Origin: an uncultured Bacilli bacterium
Lineage (GTDB): Bacteria > Bacillota_I > Bacilli_A > RFN20 > CAG-449
DNA length: 13,038 nucleotides
Reading direction: 5' to 3'
NCBI GenBank assembly: GCA_947593895.1
Contig: CANQDY010000024.1
Location: 1 to 13,038, forward strand
A program made the translations under genes and the position numbers. The notes beneath the pieces are model-generated. The model saw nothing but the letters and a program-made list of their open reading frames with translations, did no database searches and was not told the DNA's origin. Shown piece after piece: positions 8,114 through 13,038 of the stretch; the stretch's first letter is position 1, and every line of letters starts with the position of its first letter.

Positions 8114-8413
8114 TTACTTAATGTCAATATATTGCGGATAACTGACTTCAATTGTTTGTAATTGCACAAGAATTACTTCTAAGACTAAATTCGAATAAGT
8201 CGAATCGCTAGTCAACTCCACTTTAGCATATCCTTCTTCTAAAGTAATTGATGAGATTTCATCTTTTTTCAAAGCATTAAAACCACCTGTAACAATTGAA
8301 GAAACACCAGCGCAGATTAAATCTTTGCCGAGTTCAGAGAAACATGCGTGTCCTTTAATTTCAAGACCACACAATTTATTTTCTCTTGAAATAATTTTTT
8401 TAACTCTAATCAT
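8114..8413 (-). CDS. prp: Ribosomal-processing cysteine protease Prp
   Basis: Cysteine protease (YsxB/DUF464 family) that removes the N-terminal extension of L27 in Firmicutes. It has 99 residues, close to the usual 105-110. The conserved core KGHACFSELGKDLICAGVS is intact and places the catalytic His at residue 22 and Cys at residue 34, the same numbers known for Staphylococcus aureus Prp. It lies between rplU (two bases away) and rpmA (19 bases away), the standard arrangement, and its substrate motif is present in the L27 encoded next to it. The start ATG at 8411-8413 has no strong ribosome site of its own, so coupling to rplU is likely. Confidence 0.95.
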   Translation of the reverse strand: MIRVKKIISRENKLCGLEIKGHACFSELGKDLICAGVSSIVTGGFNALKKDEISSITLEEGYAKVELTSDSTYSNLVLEVILVQLQTIEVSYPQYIDIK

Positions 8414-8415
8414 GA

Positions 8416-8724
8416 CTAAGCATTGATTGATTCAATGGTCAAACAAGTAAATGGTTGACGATGTCCCTGTTTACGGCGATAATTTGCTTTGCTCTTATAT
8501 TTGAAAACCAAGATTTTGCTTTCTTTTCCTTGTTTTTCAACTTTTGCTGTTACAGTAGCACCTTTAACATAAGGTTTACCAACAGTAGCTTTCTTATCGC
8601 TGACAAGTAAGACCTTATCAAATGTGTATGTTGAGCCAACTTCAGCGTCTAACTTTTCAACATAGATTTTTGATCCAACTTCGACTTTTACTTGCTTTCC
8701 GCCAGTTTCGATAATTGCGTACAT
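8416..8724 (-). CDS. rplU: 50S ribosomal protein L21
   Basis: 23S rRNA-binding large-subunit protein. It has 102 residues, the standard length, beginning MYAIIETGGKQ and carrying the C-terminal hallmark FKYKSKANYRRKQGHRQPFT. It is the first gene of the rplU-prp-rpmA operon. The start at 8724 is preceded by a clear GGAGGG ribosome site and by a structured leader with a promoter upstream. Together these indicate that the whole operon is controlled from the L21 leader, as is usual in Firmicutes. Confidence 0.98.
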   Translation of the reverse strand: MYAIIETGGKQVKVEVGSKIYVEKLDAEVGSTYTFDKVLLVSDKKATVGKPYVKGATVTAKVEKQGKESKILVFKYKSKANYRRKQGHRQPFTCLTIESINA

Positions 8725-8826
8725 TTAAGTTCCCTCCTATTTTCTATAGACTTAGACTCGCTCTTAAGGTCGAAAAATCGTTAGTTACCTTTTTAATGCG
8801 GTTGAGGCCCTCTATTAGGCGACAAC
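8725..8826 (-). ncRNA. Probable ribosomal protein L21 leader
   Basis: The roughly 100-base untranslated leader of rplU is far more GC-containing than the flanking DNA and can form several short stems on the minus strand: GAGG/CCTC in the segment AGAGGGCCTCAACC, CGA/TCG around a T loop in CGATTTTTCG, and CTTAAGA/TCTAAG with one bulge near the ribosome site. Position and structure fit the Rfam L21 leader, an autoregulatory element bound by the operon's ribosomal protein. I recognise it by context, not by a full consensus match; a covariance-model search for the L21 leader would settle it. Confidence 0.6.
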
Positions 8827-8832
8827 ATAAGT

Positions 8833-8861
8833 AATTTAACATAACGAAAAGGTCTTTTCAA
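8833..8861 (-). promoter_or_regulatory. Promoter of the rplU-prp-rpmA operon
   Basis: On the minus strand, -35 TTGAAA (8856-8861) and -10 TAAATT (8833-8838) are 17 bases apart, and a TG one base before the -10 makes it an extended -10 site. Transcription would begin near 8826, exactly ahead of the structured L21 leader. A 5-bp hairpin (GTCTT/AAGAC, 8852-8864) overlaps the -35 region. Confidence 0.5.
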
Positions 8862-8870
8862 GACATTTAA

Positions 8871-8891
8871 TTATTATTTAATAAATAATAA
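8871..8891. repeat. Perfect AT-only palindrome upstream of the rplU promoter
   Basis: TTATTATTTA (8871-8880), a single central A, and TAAATAATAA (8882-8891) form a perfect 10-bp inverted repeat ending about ten bases upstream of the predicted -35 box. It could act as an AT-rich upstream promoter element or a regulator site, or be chance in such AT-rich DNA. Confidence 0.35.
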
Positions 8892-9103
8892 GAAGAACAC
8901 ACAAGAGATTCTATCTGATACTGATTAAGAATAATTAGGATTTACTATTGATTTTTATTTTGTTTTTTTTTAATAATCACAAATCAAATCATATGCATAT
9001 TTAGTTTTTTCAATTTCTAAACTTTCATTACTTTTTTATCTTTGTAAAAGTGTCACTTAAAATAATATGTTATATACAAATTAAAATTAAAAAATATTTT
9101 AAT
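8892..9103. other. Non-coding AT-rich stretch, nothing recognised
   Basis: No frame, RNA gene or terminator that I can support. It contains long T and A runs (for example 8962-8970) and is extremely AT-rich. It separates the rplU promoter region from the decayed gene. Confidence 0.5.
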
Positions 9104-10197
9104 TCACTTATTTCCTATTTTCCAATACAGGAACAAAGATTTATAGTAATTCCTTATCCTTTTTGTCTTAAAGTAATAGTAATATACATTATGTTTTCCA
9201 TTAATTGAAATAAATGATTCTTGATAACAAAAATGTACTTTACACCTAATTGGAAAAAAATATAAATTCGCAAATATTTCACATATTTTTTTGATTTTAT
9301 CAACATAATCATTAGGAAAAGTTCTATGAAATAACAAGAGTAATTTATACTTTTATATTCAGCATTTTGTACTTTACAATCTTTATTACCAGTTTTTTTC
9401 ATATTTAAAACATCGTATTAACCACCACAAATATTTTCTATGTTCTCTTGCAGCGATATGATGTTTTGATTCTCTACTAAATTATTTTGAGTTGTGAAGC
9501 TATCTCTTTCTTTATTTTTCAATTCACTGACCTTTTTAACTATTTACTGAACCATCGCTATTTTCTAGATCAAAAATTACTATTGGCAATTTTTTATATT
9601 AACTTAATTTTAGATTTTTTCCAAAATCATAATTATCTTTTCACTTCGATACGAACAAACTAGAACTAATCCTATTAGATTTATTTTTCCTTCACTTCCT
9701 AGTAAGTTAATCAAAATATATTCATTTAGATTTGCATTATTTAAATTAATCTTTATTCCTATATCAAATTCTATTTAATATTACCTTACATAACTTCTTA
9801 TTCCTTGCATCTTATTTTGCTTACCATTTTATATCACTTTAAAATTATCTTTAAAAATTTTTATTTTTTGTTTGCTTATTATTTCATTTTAGACATGAAT
9901 TTATTATCAAATAGTCATTTAATTTTAATTATCATTCTTTATAGATTATTTTGCAAAAAAATTATTCAATAATTAAGATTTAACATATATTTATAACTAA
10001 TTCATCATATTTAAGAAAAAACAAGTTTATTGATCCTTACTCTTTAATTTTATATGTTGCATCAATTAAATAGCATATCAAAAAATTTTTTAAATAAGAA
10101 CAATCCACTTAGAAATTCTAGATCATATTCAAAAATGAATGTGTATAACAAAACACTAATTTATAACTTAATAATTATTTTATATTTCTAATTTCAT
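9104..10197 (-). pseudogene. Decayed gene, possibly a ribonuclease G (rng) remnant
   Basis: Intergenic DNA between spoIVFB and rplU holds protein-like segments on the minus strand broken by stops and frameshifts. Stop-free stretches include 9774-9613 (54 codons, with FDIGIKINLNNANLNEYILI and later GSEGKIN), 9540-9421 (ELKNKERDSFTTQNNLVE, then LQENIENICGG, then TAA), the same frame onward to about 9330, and a shifted frame ending at 9104 (FPNDYVDKIKKICEIFANLY). By eye these follow RNase E/G landmarks in order: the FVDIG region, the GTKG region, the LSKDR...GLVEMTRK...RES region, and the CPxCxG zinc link, here ICGG. Many Firmicutes carry rng exactly between spoIVFB and rplU. The first ATG overlaps the spoIVFB TAA as TAATG but meets a stop after five codons. 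Segment spacing does not match an intact RNase G, so the identity is tentative; decay itself is better supported. Confidence 0.45.
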
Positions 10198-10928
10198 TAT
10201 TTTTCCAGAATTCTGTCAATAATTTTCTTTTCATTCATCAATTTTTTATTTTCAATGTAATAATTATCTTTATAACGGAATATTTCAATTTTTTTATTTA
10301 TGCGAACTTTGTAATTATTAGTTGTAAATTTACGTTTAATCAAGAATAATCTATAATCTCTTCTAAAGTGAATAAAAGATGTAACAAAACTTGATACTAC
10401 AAACAAAATCATTAGCAAATCGCCTAGTGACTTTATGTAAAATACTAAGCATACTAAAGTAATGAATGAAATAATAATTCTTAAAATCCGACAAAAAAAT
10501 TCATTCAAAACATGAGCGAATAAGATATCAAGTATTTTTCCTCCATCAAGAGGATGGATTGGTAAAATATTAAATAATAGAATTATCATATTATAGTTTT
10601 CACATAATTTTTTTCCATAAATTGATATTACATCAAAATAAAATAAAAAATTAATTAGTATTAAACTAATAAAAAAACTTAATGGTCCGGCAATAAGAAT
10701 AAGAAGTTGCTGATATATTTTAAGCGATGAATAATCATCTAAATTTGCTTTAAACCCAGTCGGATACAAGACAATTGAATTTGTTTTAACATGGAAAATA
10801 TAAGCTGTGATTACATGGCATAATTCATGGATAATTCCAAACAAATACAAAAATATTATTCCATGAAAATGATTAGTTAACAGCCCTAATATAATATAGA
10901 TTAATGTTAATGGATGAATAAAAAGCAT
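10197..10928 (-). CDS. spoIVFB: SpoIVFB-like intramembrane zinc metalloprotease (site-2 protease, M50)
   Basis: In B. subtilis SpoIVFB cleaves pro-sigma-K inside the membrane during sporulation. This 243-residue protein has the six-helix M50B layout with both catalytic motifs: HELCH (34-38, the HExxH zinc site) in the second helix, and NILPIHPLDGG (120-130) supplying the third zinc ligand Asp128. It should therefore be an active protease. It is shorter than SpoIVFB (288 residues); only about 55 residues follow the last helix, so the CBS domain is missing or reduced to a stub. It begins one base after the SpoIVFA stop with no ribosome site, implying coupling. Whether its substrate is a sigma factor cannot be seen here. 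Confidence 0.85.
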   Translation of the reverse strand: MLFIHPLTLIYIILGLLTNHFHGIIFLYLFGIIHELCHVITAYIFHVKTNSIVLYPTGFKANLDDYSSLKIYQQLLILIAGPLSFFISLILINFLFYFDVISIYGKKLCENYNMIILLFNILPIHPLDGGKILDILFAHVLNEFFCRILRIIISFITLVCLVFYIKSLGDLLMILFVVSSFVTSFIHFRRDYRLFLIKRKFTTNNYKVRINKKIEIFRYKDNYYIENKKLMNEKKIIDRILEK

Positions 10929-10929
10929 G

Positions 10930-11487
10930 CTAATACAATTTATCGTATGCAGTTAATTTACCATTTTGTTTGAATAATGCTTTAAAACTATTTTCATAGC
11001 TTGCGATATAATCACCTTTTTTAATTTGATCATAAACTTTAACAACTGGATCACTAACATTATAATAGCCCACTAAAATATCATTTTGATATTCCACCAA
11101 AATTGTATAAGATGCATCCTCTTCTTGATGAACATAATAGACAATTCCACTATCTAATGCTGGAATTTGATTACCTTCACAACTAAAAAAATTTTTTTCT
11201 TCCATTTGTAGATAGGTAACATTACTGGCAACTGTTTGAGTTTTTGATGAAGTCAACCGAAAAGTAAAAATTGAATTTAAAAACGAATCAATTTTAGTAT
11301 TTGTATCGATAAAATTAGTATCAACATTAAAATTATTTTTCAAAAAAGACGCATTTTGATCTTTCTTCATATATATTAGTACACCAAGAACAATTGAAAG
11401 TGCACCACAGATGACACTTAAAATATTGAAAATAAGATTTTTTTTACTTTTATTTATTCTTTTTCTGATTGAATTAACATTTTCCAT
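10930..11487 (-). CDS. spoIVFA: SpoIVFA-like membrane-anchored degenerate M23 (LytM) protein
   Basis: A 185-residue protein with a basic N-terminus, one membrane helix (about 18-40), a linker, and a C-terminal LytM/M23 fold from about 108: IPALDSGIVYYVH, then YTILVEYQNDILVGYYNV, then VVKVYDQIKKGDYIA. The spacing follows M23 peptidases, but the zinc-binding His/Asp residues are absent, as in SpoIVFA, which anchors and inhibits the SpoIVFB protease instead of cutting peptidoglycan. It is shorter than B. subtilis SpoIVFA (264 residues). It sits 40 bases after minD and one base before spoIVFB, the B. subtilis order. The start ATG at 11485-11487 has GAGGGA about ten bases upstream. Confidence 0.75.
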   Translation of the reverse strand: MENVNSIRKRINKSKKNLIFNILSVICGALSIVLGVLIYMKKDQNASFLKNNFNVDTNFIDTNTKIDSFLNSIFTFRLTSSKTQTVASNVTYLQMEEKNFFSCEGNQIPALDSGIVYYVHQEEDASYTILVEYQNDILVGYYNVSDPVVKVYDQIKKGDYIASYENSFKALFKQNGKLTAYDKLY

Positions 11488-11527
11488 ATTCTTTTCCCTC
11501 GATAAATTATATTCAATTATTTAAATC

Positions 11528-12226
11528 CTAGACTAATAAAATTGTATTCCCTTTCCGTATTTGATTAATTAACTCATCAAACTCTTTATTATGTGAAATG
11601 ATCCGATATTTCTTATAGAAATTACCAACAACATTATTAATAAAAATTAACTCAGTCACATTAAAATAATAAGAAAATTTAGTTTTGACATAATCTCTTA
11701 TTGAATATTTTTTATCAAATCGATTCATTACATAAATGATGTTTTTAATATTATTAATTTTACAAAGTCGTTGAATTTTTCTTCCGTCCTCATATGAAGT
11801 TATCTCATCATTAAGAACAATAACTGCCTTTGTACATACACTTAAGGTATTGAAAAATCCTTGCTCAATTCCGGCTGGGGAATCAACAATAATATAATCA
11901 AAGTCATTCTTTAATTCATCAATAATTGTTTCTAATAAATAACTTGGAAATGATCTAACATCAGAAGACATGCAAAGATTTAATAATGATAAATTTTCTT
12001 TAATTTTTATAGTTGCTTGGTCTATTTCACATCTTCCCTTAACAACATCACTTATATCATAATTTGATGATTTTACATTAAAAATTAAATCAAGGTTTTT
12101 TAATCCAAGATCGGCATCTATTAATAAAACCTGATATTTTTGTGAAAGTGATAATCCAATCATCGATGACAATGTTGATTTACCGACACCACCTTTGCCA
12201 CTTGTAACTACTACTACTTCTTTCAT
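11528..12226 (-). CDS. minD: Septum site-determining ATPase MinD (short C-terminus)
   Basis: Deviant Walker-type ATPase that recruits MinC to the membrane to block division away from midcell. KGGVGKST (11-18) carries both signature lysines, followed by LLIDADLGLKNLD (34-46) and the MinD-specific DSPAGIEQGF (115-124). At 232 residues it is about 35 shorter than B. subtilis MinD (268). It ends QIRKGNTILLV without the amphipathic membrane-targeting helix that normally tethers MinD. The start overlaps the minC stop as ATGA, so they are coupled. A general ParA-like ATPase is the alternative, but the DSPAGIE motif and the minC/spoIVFA context favour MinD. Confidence 0.9.
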   Translation of the reverse strand: MKEVVVVTSGKGGVGKSTLSSMIGLSLSQKYQVLLIDADLGLKNLDLIFNVKSSNYDISDVVKGRCEIDQATIKIKENLSLLNLCMSSDVRSFPSYLLETIIDELKNDFDYIIVDSPAGIEQGFFNTLSVCTKAVIVLNDEITSYEDGRKIQRLCKINNIKNIIYVMNRFDKKYSIRDYVKTKFSYYFNVTELIFINNVVGNFYKKYRIISHNKEFDELINQIRKGNTILLV

Positions 12227-12705
12227 AGTAAATCGTCTCCTTTAATGAAAATTTGATTATGTGTAAAATTATCTTTAGAATTCTTCCTTGTTACTATTTT
12301 TGCACCATCTAAACTTTCACAATATACACTTGCATCATCATCCATTAAAAAAATAGTTCCTTTTACTTGGTTTAAAATTAAAACATGCGAGTATATTTGA
12401 AGTGTCATATCTCTAGGTATTTCAAATTTTATAATACACTTTTCTTTAATTACATGATTAAGAGAAAAATAATCCTCATCATAAATTAAATAATCCCGAT
12501 TTAAGATCTGGAGATGAGAAATAATTCCTAAATCCGAAAATCTCAAGCGAGGAACAACCGCATTTATCGTTTTATCTAGCATTTCTTTTGTTACAGATAA
12601 TTTCAAATTAATCGGTTTTGTTAAAGACAAAAACAACTTTTCAAGCGAACTGACCATCATATCCAGTTGCTCATTGTTTGTAATTAAATAATTTTCTTCG
12701 TTCAT
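12223..12705 (-). CDS. minC: Divergent MinC-like septum site-determining protein
   Basis: A 160-residue protein, short for MinC (226 in B. subtilis). Residues from about 95 (KCIIKFEIPRDMTLQIYSHV, LILNQVKGTIFLMDD, then SLDGAKIV) resemble the short repeating strands of the MinC C-terminal beta-helix, where the usual pattern is hydrophobic-LGnV...I...G. The canonical glycine-rich signature is largely lost, so the call leans on the immediate overlap with minD. The N-terminal 90 residues would correspond to the FtsZ-inhibiting domain but show no clear motif. I start at the ATG at 12703-12705 because GGTGA (12711-12715) lies five bases upstream; the in-frame ATG at 12717 contains that site and is less likely. 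Confidence 0.65.
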   Translation of the reverse strand: MNEENYLITNNEQLDMMVSSLEKLFLSLTKPINLKLSVTKEMLDKTINAVVPRLRFSDLGIISHLQILNRDYLIYDEDYFSLNHVIKEKCIIKFEIPRDMTLQIYSHVLILNQVKGTIFLMDDDASVYCESLDGAKIVTRKNSKDNFTHNQIFIKGDDLL

Positions 12706-12747
12706 TTTTATCACCATATTAATTATCTAAATTTTATATGTCACAAT

Positions 12748-12777
12748 TTGTAGAAATTAATATGAGAAAAATATTAT
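12748..12777 (+). promoter_or_regulatory. Possible promoter for the double-glycine peptide gene
   Basis: A weak -35 TTGTAG (12748-12753) and a -10 TATTAT (12772-12777) are 18 bases apart in the 111-base gap divergent from minC. Transcription would begin near 12784, about 45 bases before the ATG. In such AT-rich DNA this is only a candidate. Confidence 0.35.
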
Positions 12778-12828
12778 TTTTACAAAAATAAAAATTAACG
12801 ACAATAAATATAGTGGAGGTGAACAAAT

Positions 12829-13005
12829 ATGCAAGTTATATCCGAACTTGAAATGACAATGATTTCTGGTGGTGAGGCATTTACTTTGGCAGCGATTATG
12901 GCATGTCTAGCAGCAGCGATTGTCGCGGTTATCTGCTATCGTTTATTTATGTCATCAAGTGGAAGTACAACAATGCCTGGTGGATTTAAGTTTACATGGC
13001 AGTAA
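12829..13005 (+). CDS. Small peptide with double-glycine leader, bacteriocin-like precursor
   Basis: A 58-residue peptide. The N-terminus MQVISELEMTMISGG fits the double-glycine leader rule, with Gly-Gly at 14-15, Ile at -4, Met at -7 and Glu at -8. Such leaders are removed by C39-peptidase ABC exporters. The 43-residue remainder begins EAFT, then an alanine-rich helix about 18 residues long (LAAIMACLAAAIVAVICY) with two cysteines 11 apart, then RLF and a polar Ser/Gly/Thr stretch ending PGGFKFTWQ. This resembles class II bacteriocin or quorum-peptide precursors. The ribosome site GGAGGTGA (12815-12822) is near perfect, six bases before the ATG. It is divergent from minC and its TAA overlaps the next ATG. 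I do not recognise a named family, and no exporter or immunity gene is visible within the window. Confidence 0.7.
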   Translation: MQVISELEMTMISGGEAFTLAAIMACLAAAIVAVICYRLFMSSSGSTTMPGGFKFTWQ

Positions 13006-13038
13006 TGACAAAAATAACTGAATTACCACTTGAGGAAC
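12996..13038 (+). CDS. Start of an ORF overlapping the double-glycine peptide gene (cut by window edge)
   Basis: A frame opens at ATG 12996 (MAVMTKITELPLEE) or at ATG 13005, the latter sharing one base with the preceding TAA as TAATG. GGTGGA (12979-12984) lies 11 bases before the first ATG. It remains open to the window end after only 14 codons. The beginning MTKITEL recalls the pattern M..I[ST]EL of the preceding leader, so it could be a second secreted peptide, but it could equally be an export, modification or immunity protein. Too little is visible to decide. Confidence 0.45.
   Translation, partial: MAVMTKITELPLEE

Noticed and set aside
9154..9402. 82-codon frame considered as an intact small gene
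   Set aside because: Its N-terminal part continues the frame upstream of a TAA, and the better protein-like sequence shifts to another frame midway, so I treat it as part of the decayed gene.
9418..9540. LQENIENICGG followed by a stop, considered as a second double-glycine leader
   Set aside because: There is no start codon with a ribosome site, nothing follows the Gly-Gly, and the segment fits better as a remnant of the RNase G C-terminal region.
8862..10196. CRISPR array, tRNA, or insertion sequence in the long gap
   Set aside because: No regularly spaced repeats, no cloverleaf with a conserved T-loop, and no terminal repeats or transposase-like frame seen.

Overview
The window looks like a very AT-rich, low-GC Gram-positive chromosome related to Bacilli. 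The gene order is a shortened version of two Bacillus subtilis neighbourhoods: minC-minD-spoIVFA-spoIVFB-rplU-prp-rpmA-(spo0B)-obg, and ruvA-ruvB-(queA-tgt-yajC)-yrzE-yrbG-spoVB-secDF. In this window spo0B, queA, tgt and yajC are absent. TGA works as a stop (minC ends on one) and Trp is encoded by TGG, so this is the standard bacterial code and not the Mycoplasma code. An uncultured gut Bacilli lineage of the RF39 or Erysipelotrichales kind would fit, but that is inference.

Layout. 1-2197 (-): secDF, running off the left edge, with a clear promoter. 2358-3695 (+): SpoVB/MVF-type flippase. 3639-4292 (-): DUF421 protein (YrbG). 4348-4731 (+): small YrzE/TIGR04086-like membrane protein. 4721-6390 (-): ruvB, ruvA and a previously unlisted 30-residue membrane peptide joined to ruvA by a TAATG overlap. 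6469-7743 (-): obg. 7804-8724 (-): rpmA, prp and rplU behind an L21-type leader and promoter, with an intrinsic terminator between rpmA and obg. About 8862-10197: a 1.3 kb stretch without an intact gene, mostly a decayed reading frame on the minus strand that I tentatively read as a dead RNase G (rng). 10197-12705 (-): spoIVFB, spoIVFA, minD and a divergent minC. 12829-13005 (+): a divergently transcribed 58-residue peptide with a double-glycine leader, overlapped by a further ORF that leaves the window.

How the parts work together. The rplU-prp-rpmA operon is a self-contained ribosomal unit: L27 carries the N-terminal extension that the Prp protease removes, and Prp keeps its His/Cys pair. 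RuvA and RuvB form the Holliday-junction branch-migration motor. SpoIVFB and SpoIVFA keep their operon position and SpoIVFB keeps its zinc-protease motifs, although both are shorter than their relatives. MinC and MinD would serve division-site placement, but MinD lacks the usual C-terminal membrane-targeting helix.

The most novel material is at the right edge (the double-glycine peptide and its overlapping partner), in the ruvA leader peptide, and in the decayed gene between spoIVFB and rplU.
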